DNA of 64,000 nt from Dromaius novaehollandiae (GCF_036370855.1 NC_088101.1:6455501-6519500), one strand, 5' to 3'. Positions 23,501-35,512 are shown, numbered from the stretch's first letter. The notes: generated by a model from the letters alone, not told the origin. Numbers and translations: made by a program.

Positions 23501-26500
23501 GGCAAGGCTGATCTCAGTGATGCTCTGCACCAGGGAGAGCTTCAGCTGCGCATCCTGATCCCAGGGGAGAAAAACACACTTGGAGCTCTTCCAAGGCCCC
23601 AGGGCTGAAAGAGCAGCTGGGCTGGGGGGGATCCGCCTCCAAGCACAGCACAGGGACAACACTGTGCCCTCCGGGAGCCCCGTGGAACCCAGCTCAGCAC
23701 CTGCGCCCCACCAAGGAAACCTCTCCCCTTCTGGGAAGGAGCCTCCCACGGGGAGGGGAGCAGCTGCCCAGCTGCCAGCTGGAAAGACCCCGCAGACCCT
23801 GGCCCACGGCAGCAGGGCGAGCAGCACTGGTGCTGGCTGTGACGGGAGAGGTGCGCGTGGCAAGGCCCAGGAGAGGCCGGAGCTGGCGGCACCCGGCCGG
23901 CTCTGCCTCGCACCCCGAGCACCCACCTGGCAGCCCTCTCGGTAGAGCTGCAGGACATTCGCCACCACGTCTCTCTCGACACGGGCGAGCAGCTGCTCCC
24001 TGGGGGCGCGCAGCGCCATCCGGCCGTACATCACCAGCAGCGCAGCGCGAGTAGCGCGGGTCCTTCTTGCCTTGCTCTGCCGGGGGGGTCGACGGAGAAG
24101 CACCGAGACGTCAGCCCGTGGCCCTGCTGTGCCCGGGACCCTGCGCGCTCCCGAGGCGGGAGCTGCCCCGCACCCGACCGGCGGCTCAGCTCCCCACGCA
24201 CCTCCCGGCAGCTCCCCGCAACAACACCCCGGGCCCTTTACCTTCTTGCGTTTCAAAGTCCCCGTGAACTCCTTCACCAAGGACAAGGCCAGCTGGAAGT
24301 GGCTCTCGGCACAGCGGGACACAACTGAAACCATGCCCTGCAGCACAGCAGAAACGGGCAGTCGCTCCAGCCCCAACGCCCAGCCCTGGCTGGCTCTGCT
24401 TTCCCCAGGGAAACGGCCGCAAACAGAACAGCAGCAAGGGCTGCAGCAGGGCACGCAGAGCCCCTCTGTCCCAGGGACATGCAGGGGACACGCGGGAAAG
24501 CAGGGCGACACGAGGAAACCTCACCTGCGCCTGCCACAGCTCCAGGAAGTTGGCTGCTTTCAGGTGCTCCAAGGTCTGCTCCTGCACGTGGTGGAGACAC
24601 CCACAAGCTGCCAGGGCCGTGCCGAGAGCCTTGTACAGGAACCGCTGCAAGAGAAGAGGCCGAGCCCCGCCTGTGGTGACAGCCCGGCCTGGCCAGAGAG
24701 GGCCAGGCCACACTGGCCACACTGTGCCAGGACCTGCCGAGGCGCCTGCGGCACCGGCCCCACAGCAGCCGGCAGCCAGCCCGGCCCCGCCGCCAGCTCA
24801 GCACAGAGGGGAGTGCGAGCCCCTTCGTGGGGAAAGAGAGCAGGCAGCAGGGAAACCAGCCCGCGCGGCAGAGCACCAGCGCCAGCCCTCGCCCCGGCCT
24901 GAGTGTCCCCGGGCTCTGCCGCCGCAGCCCTCGGGGCGCGCGAGCCACAGCCACGCCACGCAGGGAACAAACCTTCTCCCAGGACAGGCGGGGAGAGCTG
25001 CCCAGCTGCCGGCTCAGCTCCTGGCTCAGGCCCACGGTCCAGGCCTCACTCGCAATGAGCTCCAGAGAGGTTTGCAGGAACTAGGGCAGAGTGGGAGATG
25101 AAGCAAACGCCCCCCTGCCCTTGGTCGGGGCCTTTTGCTCATCCAAGTGGCCCTGGAGACTGCCGGGCAGAGCTCCCCCTCGCGACAGCCTGTCTCCTCA
25201 CCCGCCACACTTGCAACCTGCCTCTCGCTCTTCCCCTAATGCGCCACTCGAGGCCCCTGGGCTCGGCACACGCCAGAAGCAGGCAGTGCCATGGCATGGG
25301 GCCACGCTGGAGGCCTCTGCCCCAGCCTTCGGCTGCATTTGTGCTCAGCTGTGCCCCACGTGCCGAGAGCAGCTCCTCTGAGCGGGCAGCACACATGGCT
25401 GGAGCAGGCGCCGGGGGCTCGGGACATGCCTGCACCGCTCGGTGCCCAAACAGGGAGCCCCCAGGTTCCTCCCACCACTTTTCCTGCCCCCCGTTTGCCC
25501 TATCCAGCAAGGGCCCCCACAGGGACGCTGTACCTTCAGCAGAAGGCTCTCCCACTCGGCCACGTCCAGGGAGCTCGCTGTTGTTCCTGCAAAGCCCGAG
25601 GAAGCAAAGCTCTCGCTGTTATCTCAGCGAGCACCACGGCAGAGCCCGGGTGTCTCCTTTGCAGTCTGATGCCCCAAAGCCTCAGGCCACCAGGCTGACA
25701 AGCGCCCGCAAACCCGGCACCGTTCCCTGCTGCCAGGCTGGGGAGCTGAGGGCATTTTGCTGCCCCCTCCACCCCCCAGCCTCTCCCTCCCGCCAGCACT
25801 TTACCTGCCAGGTGCTGCAGCAGCAGGGGGATGTCTGCGGCCCACTTCGCCCCCACGGCTCCGTGGATCGTGCTGGGGAGCGCCTGCAGCAGCTGCAGGG
25901 CCGCGGCTCCACGGCCACCGCCCGCGTGTGGAGCCACTGCCGCCACCACCTAGGCCAGGGCAGGAGAGAGATGGGCTCGCTCCTGCCCCAGGAGCTGTGG
26001 CTACCCTGCAGGCAGGCAGGTCAGCACTGCCCCGGCTTGCAGCAGGCAGCCAGTGGCTTTGCCCAGGGACTGCCGTGCCACAGGAGGAGCAGGAGCCCCT
26101 GACAGGCACCCTGCGACACGCTCCTGCCTCCTCCCGGGGCACCCGGCACCGGCCTCAGCACCGTCTCTCCTGCCCTCTGCCCTTGCCCCAGCCACAAAAG
26201 TTCTTTCCCCGGGGCCCCGCTACTCACCAGCAGGCGAGCCAGCAGGGCCTGGGGAGCTGGCAGAGCGGCTGTGGGCAGAAAGAAAGGCTGCGTGAGACGC
26301 CCAGCCCCACCGGGCCCTGCCCGCCCCATGTCCCAAGCCCTCACGTGGGGCTGAAGGGGACCCCGGCCGCGCCGCCTCCGCACAGTCCCTGACGGGCTCC
26401 CACGCTGAACAGCTGCCGCTGAAGGCAGCCCCAGCACGGCAGGAACCAGCCCCTGGGCCCCGGCAAGAGCTGGGCGCAGCAGCGCCAGGTGGCTCTGCCC

Positions 26501-29500
26501 CTGCCCCTGCCCCTGCGCGGGGCTGGCACGGGACGCAGGCACACGCGCTGCCCTGCGCCCACCCAGCCTGGCACAGCGCTCTGCGACTTTCTGCTCCCCA
26601 CCTGGCTCCTCAGACTCCAGGGCCTCAGGCGCCGCCTCCTCTTGCTCCTGCTCTGCCCTGTCCCGTCTCTCGGCCAGGCTGCGCAGGCAGCGGCAGAGCG
26701 GGACCAACATGCCCGTGTACTTGGCTGGCACCACGTACCACAGCAGCTTCGGCCACAGGAGCTGCAGGCAAGAACCAGGCCATTTGGCACACTGGCGTTT
26801 CCACCCCTCCGGTCCAGTTCCCCCATCGCTGCCGCATCTCCGGCACCGGCCCAGCCCCTCGGCCTCGCTCCTTCCCTAACTCAGCAGCTGTGGTCTCGCC
26901 CTGCCTTCCTCCTCCACCTTCTCTCCCTCTCGCCCGCTGTCCTTCGCACCCCTTTCCCCCTCCCAGCACCAGCAAGTCCGGCCCCGCAGAGCTCGCCCCA
27001 GCTCTTCTCAGCTGCGCTGGTGGCTAAGGTGGGGGGTCCCAGCGCACAGGTGGAGGACGACTCACTTTGGCCACCGCTCCGGCAGAGACATCCAGCGTGC
27101 CCAGCACGTGGGCGCACAGGCTCTGAACAGCCCTTTCTTCCCGCGCTTTCACCATGCTAAGGTTTCCCATTGCCTGCAAGACAGACGCGGGAAACACCCG
27201 TCACTGCCCCATCCCAGACCTCGCGGTGCATGCGACAGGGAGGCCGCTCCCTCTGGGGCACTGTGGCCGGCGGCCCTGCTGTGCCGGGCTCCCCGCTGCC
27301 AGGGACACCCATGGCAACACGGCACGGCCAGGGCATGGGAGGCAGCCCCGGTGCCGCACTCTGCCCTTACCAGTCTGCCCGAGGCCCGGCTGAACTCGCT
27401 GAAGAGGTGCCCCACCACGTCCCACGCCGAGCAGCCCAGGGCACTGGAGCGCAGCAGCTCCCCAATGAAATGCAGCACTGCCCTCCTCACCTGCAGTCAC
27501 GGGAGGCTGCAGTCATGACCCGGCCCAAAGCCCAGCGGAGCTGCCTTCGCCGTGCTGCAGCCCTTCTGGCCGGGCCGCGCAGCAGCAGCCCTCACTCCCT
27601 GGCCGCCACCGGCCTCCAGCCCCGGGCCCTGCCTTGGCCTGTGGCTATGGCCTCGCCAGGCTCTGCCCGGGAAAAGGGCTGCTGTGCCCCGGTGGCAGCA
27701 CCAGCCCTGCCCAAACCAGCTCACCTGGGCCGCGGGGTCATGGCACACGGACTGCACCAGCTTCGCAAACAGGGGCAGCTTCTCCCTCGTGTCTGGGGCT
27801 GCAGGAGACAAGGAGAGGTGGGTGCTGAGGCCGAGCCCCCGTTCCTGCAGGGATTCGTCACAGCTCCCCGGCTTTCCATACACAAGCGGGACAGAAAAGC
27901 AGGGCCAGACTGCGCGTCAGAAGCAGCAGCAGCATCCCAGGGGGACGCCATTTTTCCAGCCTGCCTTACTGACCGTCAGAGCGGACCAGAGCTTGCAGCA
28001 CTGCCACGGCTGCCACGCGATCGGCCTTGTTCCCGTTCCTCAGCTTGTAGTAGAGGAACTCGATGGTCTCCTCCGGGCAAATTCGGGCTGTGGGGAAGAA
28101 ATCACGCTTGGCATCAGTGAGCAGTGTCTTCCCACTCGGGCAGGTTCGCAAGAGAGCTGCTGGGACACGGCAGTGCGGCACCAGCTCGCCTCTGCTTACC
28201 CTGCAGCACCATGCAGCGGCACAGCTCTGCTCTGTGCTCTGGGCTGGGCGGCTCCATCTCATCGCAGAGCTGTGGGAACAAGGCACGTTTCAGAGAAAGC
28301 CGGATCGGCGGGGAGAGGGACAGAAAAGCAACCGCACTGTCAGCGCTCGTCTCGCGGGTGGCTCTGGGCACAGAGCCACAACCAGAGCCCCGAGCCCCAG
28401 GCACATGCAGAGCTGTGCAGCAGCCAAGGCTGCCCAGGAGCCCCAGGCCAGCGACGCGGCACCAGGCCTTACCTGCTGGTGCACAGCAGTGGCGATGGCC
28501 AGATGCCTGGCCCGGGGCACGCGGGTCTGAATGTCTGCCACAGCCCCCAGGAAATAGCCGAGACTCTGCAAGGGAGTGTGGGAGGGAGGGAGAGGGCGGC
28601 TGTCACTGCGAGCCACCCAGAAAGCGAGAAAGCAGCATCGCTGGGAGATGCCGCGGCTGGAACCCACTTGCAGGGAAACCCCAGCCCCGCACGGGGCTTC
28701 TGGCTCATCCTTCCCACAGAGCAGCACCACGAGGTCTCTCCTCCACGCAGCCCTGCCGGGATGGCCTTTCCTGGCACACTGCCCCCCCTTGCACCTCTCC
28801 CCGTCACAGGGGCTGGACGCGGCCCTGGGCGTGAGGGCAGAGCTCCTCACACACTCCCAGCCCCGGGAGGCGGCGCAGCCTCCCCTCCCAAGCCACTCGC
28901 CCCAGCCACTCACCACTCCCTCCTGGCCCTCCCGCCATGCTGGTTTCTTCCAGCATGAGCCCAGAAAGCCCCGGGCCCCCATTTCCTCGTTCCTGCTCCA
29001 AGGGACCTGGCTCCTTCCAGCACCCCACAGCTCCCCGACACCTCGCGGCACCCCCATGGCCCCTGGCCGCGCCATGTCCCGCACAATGCCTCACCACGGT
29101 CACCCCAGAGGGGTCCCAGACTTCCCGATACTGGTGCAGCAGCCAGAGGAGATGCTCCCAGGCGTGCTCACGGTGCTCCTCCACGTGCAGGAGGACACCC
29201 ATCATGGCACCCATCGCCCTGAGCACAGCCTGCTTGACCTGCCGAGGGACGGTGACACGCCGTGTCAAGGGCTGAGGGTCTCTCCAGCGCTCGCCTCCCC
29301 CAGACACCAGCCTGCCCTTCCCGCACGGGGGCTTCCCCTTCCCTGTCGCCCCTGGTGAGAAGGGCTCGCTGGCCAGCACAGAGAGCATTTCCTCCCGGCA
29401 CCCCCAGCCTCCCCCGTCGAAAGGCCCTGGCATTCGGCCGCTTCCCAGAAGGCAGCCCCCAGTCCCCGGACTCCCGGCTCAGGGCGCTTTCGCGACCAGC

Positions 29501-32290
29501 CTGCTCCCTTTGGCCCCTCGCACAGTGCTGCGGACAACCCCACTGCTGCCCACGGCTGCGAGAGCATCAACACTCACCTCTTCCTCCTCGCAGCACCGCC
29601 GCTTTCTGCTCACGTAGCAGAAGAGCGGGTAAACGTGGGCACAGAGCTGGGCAGGCCCCAGGTGAGGGAAGGCACCTTTCTCCCCCTCGCGGAAGTACAT
29701 GCTTATGCCGCTGCACCACTGCTCCAGAACTGCAGCACAAGAAGGGAAACAGGATCGCACCAAAGTCTCTGACTGGTGAAGACCTTGCACTGGCCTGCGG
29801 GCCTGCTTTAAGCCCAGGCCAGGCTCGCCAGGGCACAGGTTGCAAGGAGATCTGCCTTCAGGGACGCGTTGTGCCATGGTCTGAGACACCTGGATGGCAA
29901 CGCTGCCTTGTTTCTCCCCTCTTCCGCCCCAGCACCACACCTTCTCCTCCGCACAGCCTCGCTCCCTTCCACCACTGCCTGCTGCAGCCCCGGCCTCCCC
30001 CTTCCCAAACGTCTGCCCCTCAGCACACGCTTGGAGGTTTTGGCTGTTCTTTCCCATGCTCTCCCTTCAAGCCCACCAACACAAAGCCAGGCTGCCCTCA
30101 GGGAAAGGGAGGAGAAGGGGGGGAACAAAACTGGGCAGAGCTCAGCCAAAGGTAGCTAAAACTGGGAGGCAAGTGCGGGAGCAGAGACCAGGCAGGGACC
30201 CAAGAGCTCCTCAGGGCACCTGCACCCAGCACCATCCCGGCCAGCCCACGGACCCCACCCCCGGCGGCACCCGCTGCTCCCGCACGTTGAGGGCACTTGG
30301 CGGCTGCTGAGGCTGGAGCTCGCCGCAGGCTCAGCCCTGCCGTGCCGGCCCCGAGACCCCGGCGAGGCACCCAGGGCCACCCCGATCCCTCCCCCTCCCC
30401 CTCCCCCTTCCCCTTCTCCTTCCCCTTCCTGTGGCCCAACCATGGACCCAAAACTCACCGCCGCAGACGGCGCACAGCATCCGGCCGCTCCCCACCTCGC
30501 TCAGCACGCCGCGCAGGGCTGACAGTGTCGTTGCCGCAAAGGGCACGCACTGCAGGGCTGCAGAGAGGGCAGGGGTGGGCGACCCTGTCAGCCAGAGCCG
30601 CCTTGGCCCGCGGGCTCCATCCCCCGGCAGCGCTGCCGCGCCAGGGCCACAGCTGCGGGGCCGCGGGGCTGTGCCAGGGGCAGGGGGACGGGAGAGCTGC
30701 CGCAGCACTGGGAGAGGCCCCGGCACGAGGAGGCTCCTGCCAGGGTGCCCGTGTGCCGGCCGCCTTCCCTGAGGTGCGTGGGAAAGCCCTGGGCACAGCG
30801 AGGGCGATGCAGGGCAGAGCCTGGCGTGTTTGGTCTCTGGCGGGTTCCCTCCAGCCCAGCCCAGACCGTTCTGGGCAGGGGCAGGAGTCCCGTCTCCCGC
30901 CCGGCACCCGCTGCAACCCACAGCAGCAGGCTGGGGGGCCGTACCGTAGCGTGTGGCGAGGTTGCGCAGGGTGATGAGGACAAACTCCTCCGACGTCTCC
31001 TCCAGGGCCTTCAGGTGGCCCTGCAGCGCCGACACCACGTCGCACAAGTGGGAGCGGGCCAGCGCCACCAGGACATCACTAGCCGCCGTCCTCACGGAGG
31101 CCGTCCCACCCTGGAAGACAGCAGCTCGCGTGTGGCAGGGAGCACGACCGGCCGTCTCCCACGGCTCGGCCTCCAGGCAGGACACACAACCCGTAACTTG
31201 ACTCCGACCGTCCCTCGCTCACAAACAGCCCCGCGGCCACCTCTCTGCACAGCCCCGGGCCACCGCCCCAACCCCCCGCCAGGACAAGTCCCAAAGGCTC
31301 TCCATAGGACGGCCAGGCCGGGCGCCGGCGTCCGGGGTCACCCTCAGAGAGAACAAGCTCACCTGGGCCGCTCGCAGGTCCTCCAACGCCACTGCCATCA
31401 CTCTGTCCACCTCAGAGCTCTGCAGATGGCTCTCGTCGCCCCACAAGACGCTCTCCAGCTCGCGGTAGGTCTCCGCTCTGCTGCCCTGGGGACACACCGC
31501 ACACGGCAGCGATGGGACATGCCGCCCCGCAGCAGCGCCGCCACGCTGACGCCGCGGACGAGCTGCCGGTGCCGCTCAGCACAGCCGTCGGGAGCAGGCG
31601 AGAAACCCAGCACTGGGATTTCCTGACCCCGCCCCCAACCCCGGGGACACCGCCACCTCCTGTGGGAAAGGAGGGCACGCGGGAGCCTCCGCCCAGCACC
31701 ACCGGCAGGATCAGCGTTTTGGGATGAGGCGCAGCAGGAGGGCAGAGGTGCCGCTGGGCGAGATCAGCCTGCGGCACTCGGGGAAGCCAGGGTGCTGCGG
31801 GGAGCCCTCAAACCCCACGCAGCCCCGCAGGACGCCCCCGCCTCACCTCGGCGTCTTGCAGCCGGTTCAACAGAGAAGTCACCACGGTGGCAAAGGTAGC
31901 GATGGCCACAGGGACAGACCCGGCCGCCTTGCCACCGTCCTCACCATGCGCAGGTCCCGACTGGGCACCTACACAAGTGAAGAAACCTGGAAGGAAAGCA
32001 ACCGAGGGTTTGCATCGCTCCAGCAGCCGCAGGGACGGGCCCCGAGTCGGGCAAACGTCTCCCCAGCCGGAGCATGGGCCCGCAGGAGAGGCCGGTGGAG
32101 CCGGCTCTGTGCAGCCTGGGGAAGAGCAGCCCGGGGCAGCTTGGGGCTGGCCCCAAGCGCGTGACCCTGGCTCTCCCTGTGCCAAGAACATGGGCACCAG
32201 CAGGTCCCTGTCCCCCCCACCAGCGTGCTGGCAGGCGTGGTGCTGAGCGCGGTGCCGGTCCCCACCTCGGAGCGCTCGCAGCACCCCCAT
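16969..32290 (-). CDS. MROH-like: Gene B: complete MROH family HEAT-repeat protein, 1,602 codons in 41 exons
   Basis: Only gene copy wholly inside the window. Start ATG at 32290 has a textbook Kozak context, GCCGCCATGG; stop TAA at 16971-16969. Exons 1 to 41: 32266-32290, 31847-31968, 31363-31485, 30945-31110, 30459-30557, 29578-29729, 29095-29238, 28473-28565, 28200-28269, 27974-28087, 27725-27798, 27371-27490, 27066-27173, 26602-26761, 26228-26268, 25805-25949, 25534-25586, 24973-25080, 24525-24644, 24242-24337, 23927-24076, 23432-23554, 23002-23072, 22682-22817, 22457-22543, 21873-21977, 21563-21686, 21218-21327, 20909-21064, 20637-20791, 20225-20387, 19763-19929, 19328-19465, 19043-19154, 18798-18944, 18327-18509, 18028-18180, 17758-17880, 17488-17590, 17277-17342, 16969-17072. 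The lengths sum to 4,809 bases, exactly 1,603 codons, and every phase fits. MROH1 and MROH2 proteins are about 1,600 residues with about 40 exons, so length and architecture agree. The last two exons are the least certain. No signal peptide or membrane segment is evident; a cytosolic scaffold is expected from the family. Confidence 0.88.
17758..19154 (-). CDS. MROH-like: Gene B exons 34-38: carboxy-terminal HEAT repeats
   Basis: Residues about 1273 to 1512. Exon 34 has VPQRLLQSLFPWLDSPSANL. Exon 35 has EERKLLKPLLEALGERA and VRQMAVRGLGNAASGAP, the most diagnostic MROH stretch. Exon 36 has VAAESLLVLAKVLGLLEARA and VGSAFEEISRASRAFW. Exon 37 has LRRSAFVLYGALASSAS and FFSREVEAAFPSLVLHLGD. Exon 38 has ACKVSLHLCAPFLGLKRVRQ and DEICRHL. 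These exons lie in unit 1 although the gene starts in unit 2. Confidence 0.87.
19328..21327 (-). CDS. MROH-like: Gene B exons 28-33: carboxy-half MROH core
   Basis: Residues about 977 to 1272. Exon 28 reads APWTNEIGRLRERLSAITSE. Exon 29 reads LVCKYFPRGQASGFMSSIVE and ends FLGDCGEQIFQEE. Exon 30 contains SARRCFVLRAVFLLAHSHP and DSLLQACLPTD; exon 31 continues SDMVEVWRSLGRSVLG, a hallmark motif of the family. Exon 32 is ITHALCEVVSVLQRKTLV followed by a leucine-rich helix. Exon 33 reads SLFVAALELVLARCLDNRW and ends HSTGVCLLA. Its donor is intact here (GTGAG) but destroyed in gene C. Confidence 0.86.
21141..21182. repeat. CA microsatellite, expanded and interrupted (unit 2)
   Basis: Longer version with GCACAC interruptions, at the homologous intronic place in gene B. 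Confidence 0.85.
21563..24076 (-). CDS. MROH-like: Gene B exons 21-27: middle HEAT block
   Basis: Residues about 712 to 976. Exon 21 has AALLVMYGRMALRAPREQLL and DVVANVLQLYREG. Exon 22 has DAQLKLSLVQSITEISLAI. Exons 23 and 24 join across a phase-2 codon to give QQLSKLKPRLSREENRHLL. Exon 25 is ALGQLMGALLWAELAPIRFE. Exon 26 is VLRRWLTSAHACERERALQV, where I chose the phase-0 acceptor just before VLRR because it has the better pyrimidine tract; an alternative acceptor 15 bases upstream would add five residues. Exon 27 contains ASRWWAVTCLGHLLRT. Confidence 0.83.
24242..26761 (-). CDS. MROH-like: Gene B exons 14-20: MROH central signature
   Basis: Residues about 471 to 711 hold the most recognisable MROH features. 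Exon 14 encodes LLWPKLLWYVVPAKYTGM followed by a charged EQEQEEAAPE stretch that is probably a disordered linker. Exons 16 and 17 read IHGAVGAKWAADIPLLLQ and SLDVAEWESLLLK. Exon 18 begins FLQTSLELIASEAWT, exon 19 RFLYKALGTALAACGCLHH and exon 20 GMVSVVSRCAESHFQLAL. This order is the one I know from MROH1/MROH2 proteins. Exon 15 is only 41 bases and might be missed by automatic prediction. Confidence 0.87.
27066..29238 (-). CDS. MROH-like: Gene B exons 7-13: amino-terminal HEAT block
   Basis: Residues about 230 to 470. Exon 7 has VKQAVLRAMGAMMGVLL followed by an EHAWEHLLWLL helix. Exon 8 starts SLGYFLGAVADIQTRVP. Exons 9 and 10 join through a phase-1 codon to read VLQARICPEETIEFLYYKL. Exon 10 ends VAVLQALVRSD; its donor is GTCAGT, one of the weaker sites. 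Exon 12 gives VRRAVLHFIGELLRSS and DVVGHLFSEFSRASGRL. Exon 13 differs slightly between copies (for example GKLSMVEA in A and GNLSMVKA in B). Confidence 0.83.
29578..32290 (-). CDS. MROH-like: Gene B exons 1-6: MROH amino terminus
   Basis: Residues 1 to about 229. Exon 1 encodes MGVLRALR and joins in phase 1 to exon 2. Exon 2 ends in the helix TVVTSLLNRLQDAE. Exon 4 contains ASDVLVALARSHLCDVV and SEEFVLITLRNLATRYA, and exon 5 continues LQCVPFAATTLSALRGVL; this block is highly typical of the MROH amino terminus. Exon 6 carries FPRLGPAQLCAHVYPLF and ends in an acidic CCEEEE run. Alternating amphipathic helices are consistent with HEAT repeats. Any 5' UTR exon must lie upstream, probably at the CpG island near 35.1-35.8 kb. 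Confidence 0.85.
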
Positions 32291-32984
32291 GGCGGCAGGA
32301 CTCCCTATACAGATGTGCTGCTCCACCAGCACCTCCTCCCACGGGAGCCGCGAGCCACTGGGCCAGCGCCGGCCTCGGGGAGGGGGGAGACCCACAAGGG
32401 CCACTGTGACACGCGGGGGCCCCAACGCCTCACAGAGGGCTGCTGGCAACGTGAGGCTGGGGGGGGCAGGCACCGGGGACACACCCCCCATACACACCCC
32501 CCAAACGTGGCACTGTCCCAGGCTCCAGCGCTCGCGGTCGCTCCTCGGCCCCCAGCCCTTTCCAGCGGCGACTGTCTCCTGCCGTCACACAGGGGCAAGT
32601 GCTCCGGCAGAGAGGCCCTGGGAGCCAGTTTGCGCCATTGCTCACACAAGCACCTGGTCATTCGGTCGCCTAGAAAGCCTCGCTGGCACCCGGGGCCTGA
32701 CGGCATCGGGCCACAAGCTGCCAGGTCACACAGGCTGCAAAGCTGCTCTCCAGTCCCCCGGCCAGCCCACAACACAAGCGTTTTGTTTAGATGTAGCAGC
32801 ACTAATTCATTACAAGGTCGTGGAATAAAAGCTGGTGCCAGGTGGAAGGCAACGTTATCGCCCTTCCCTCCGGATTTAGGAGCTGCGTCCCTGCAGCCTC
32901 GACGAGCCTTCTGATAGACCCGGGCTCCCTGGGCTCAGCACTGCACAAAGGCAAAGCAAAGCTGGTCTTTGCCCCACAGTTCTT

Positions 32985-34688
32985 GCAAGAGTCCATACTT
33001 TAAGAAATTATTAATTACACAATCTAAATTTAGAACTGATTCACTTCTAATACAACTCAGATATCTTTATATATTTTTAACTTTAAAGGTTGAACTTGTT
33101 CAGCTTTCCACGTCTCTCGAGGTACTGCTTTCACTTAGGTGTAGTGGGTCCAGGAATCAATTCCCTGCAGCTTCACAGCAGCATTTGTTGTCAGCAGTAC
33201 AAGATACGGTCCTCTCCATTTTTCTCTCAACGGCTCATCCTTCCAGGTTCGAAGACACACTCGATCTCCCGGCTGCAATGAATGTACAGGTGAATCTAAA
33301 AGCACGGGAGATCTTAACTGGATGTACCTGCGGAGAGAAGGAAGAACCTTTGCCAGAGACAAGAGAGAATCCCTTAAAATTTGATCCCCCTTAATGTGCA
33401 TTGGAATTGCATTTCCAGTTAAATTTACAGGCTAAGGTTCAGCATACAGAATCTCAAAGGGACTAACTTTCTCCCTACCCCTTGGGGTTATTCTGAGTCT
33501 TAATAATGCCCGAGGGAAAACATCAGTCCATTTCATCTGAGTCTCCTGACACAGTTTCCCTATCTGTCTCTTCATTGTTTGATTCGTTCTTTCCACTTTT
33601 CCCCTGGATTGTGGCCTCCAGGGGGGATGTAAATCCCATTTAATTTGCAGTATTTTTGAGATTTCCTGTGCTATTTCTGCTATAAAATGAGGTCCCCTAT
33701 CCAAAGAAAATCCTTCTGGTACCCCAAATCTTGGTATGATTTCTTTTAACAACATTTTCACTACCTCCCTTGCTTTATTGCTACGGCACGGCAAAGCCTC
33801 AGGCCATCCTGAAAAGGTCTCAGCAATTACCAACAAATATTTATGTCCACTACAGCTTGGTAATTCAGAAAAACCAATTTGCCAGTAATCCCCGGGCGGG
33901 AAGGCCCTTTTTACTTCCCCTGGCAGGGAGCGGTTTCTTCTGACTCTCGGGATTATTTCTAAGACAGAGTTCACGTTTTTGTGTAATACCCTTTGCAATT
34001 AGGAACATACTAATTCCCACAGCAAACCTTGTAGCTGTTTCAGCCAACGCCTCGGCTCCCATGCGGCTACTAGCGTGTATTTGCTTCATCAGCTTCTTCA
34101 TTACCGGCAAAGTTCCCACACATTGTCCAGTAGATGTTACCCACCATCCTTCAGAAGTCTTTCTGCACTTCAAGATTTCTGCTAATTTATTTTCTTTTTC
34201 AGTGTATACGGGAATTTCCATTTTTAACGTTCTCTCTGGAACTGATGCTGCTACCGACACGGACAATGCTACGCTTTTTGCAGCCTCATCGGCCCTTTTG
34301 TTCCCTTGAACTATGTCAGTCTGTCCAGATTGGTGCACTTTGCAATGCACTACTGCTGTTTCTTTGGGTTTATTAACTGCTTCGAGTAGTCCCATAGCCT
34401 GGTGCCCTCTCTCAGGTACCTAAAGCTCAAATGGCTTTGTTAGGTTTGGAAGTCCTAATGCGGGAGCACTCAGGAGAGCAATCTTGAGTTCATCAAATCC
34501 TTTTTGGCGCTCGGGAGTCCACTCCAGCAAGTCTCCCGGCCCCTTAACAGCTTCACAGAAAGGCTTTGCCGTTAATCCAAAACGAGGTATGCAGAGGCAA
34601 CACCACCCGGCCATTCCTAAAAAATCCCCTGAGTGCTCTTTTTGAATTTGGGGGGGCCATTGGACAAACCGCTTCTTCCCTTTCAATT
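32985..34688 (-). mobile_element. ERV fossil, gammaretrovirus-like (class I) pol fragment, copy 2
   Basis: The same fossil as in unit 1, with identical flanks, parts and orientation, differing by a few bases. It was copied with the unit and is not an independent insertion. It is broken in several places. Unit 3 ends before reaching this position. Confidence 0.85.
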
Positions 34689-34748
34689 CCTGTCAGCCAG
34701 AGCCGCCTTGGCCCGCGGGCTCCATCCCCTGGCAGCGCTGCCGCACCA
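34689..34748. repeat. 60-bp copy of MROH intron 4 at the ERV edge (unit 2)
   Basis: Same arrangement as in unit 1, so the displaced intronic piece was already beside the ERV before the segment duplicated. Confidence 0.88.
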
Positions 34749-34755
34749 AAAGCAG

Positions 34756-35030
34756 CTAACTGAAAGCCCCTGTTTCTGGCCCCCAAAACACAGGCTTTAG
34801 CCTCTGCTTCCAACCGCAAAAATGGCGCGCTAAGCCTCTGCTGCTGATGCAAAACCACAGGGCTTCAGCCCTGCTTCTGAGCTCAGAGACGCAGGGCTTG
34901 GGCACCTGGTCTTGGCTCGAACACACAGCCTCCAGCCCCCAAACCCGCAGGATGTGGCCTCTTTTTGCACACCCCAAAACATACGACCTCCCCTCTGTTT
35001 CCAAGTCCCCAAAAGCATGTCGCGGCCACT
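34756..35030. repeat. Degenerate minisatellite, unit about 34 bp (unit 2)
   Basis: As in unit 1 but about 60 bp longer, because unit 2 keeps the stretch after 34968 that is missing from unit 1. The extra units include CACCCCAAAACATACGACC. Confidence 0.6.
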
Positions 35031-35427
35031 GGTCCCGAGCCCAAGCCCACGGGACTCAGCCCGGGCTCCCAGCACCAGGAGCAGCCGGGTCCCCCCGCCT
35101 GCCCCAGGTCTGGCCCCGGAGCCCCGGGCTCGGCCCCGTCTCACCCCCCCCGGCCCCGTGTGCGGGTCGGGGCAGCGGCAGCGACAGCAGCCCCAGCCCG
35201 GGCAGTTCCGGGCGGCACTCGGCAGCTCGGCCGGGGCGGCCCCGCGGGGGGAGCAGTGCCCGGGCCCAGGCCCTGCCCGGCCCCGCCCGCCCGCCGCAGC
35301 CCGGCAGCCCCGGCCCGCTCGCAGCCCCGGCCCTGGCTCTCCCCCACGTCCCCTCCCCCGCGGCCGAGCCCCCCCCACTCCTCAGCTGGGGCCGCCGCCC
35401 TCCCCGCCCCCAGCGCCACGCGGGGCG

Positions 35428-35436
35428 ACGGAAGTG
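35428..35436 (+). promoter_or_regulatory. ETS-type site
   Basis: ACGGAAGTG, conserved between both promoter copies. Confidence 0.45.
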
Positions 35437-35502
35437 GGATGGAGGCACCAGAACGACGGCAGCCGCGACAGACCAAACTGAGCTTCTCGCACGCGGCGGC
35501 CC

Positions 35503-35512
35503 GCGCATGCGC
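35503..35512. promoter_or_regulatory. NRF-1 palindrome
   Basis: GCGCATGCGC, identical to the site in unit 1, in the intact CpG island. Confidence 0.6.
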
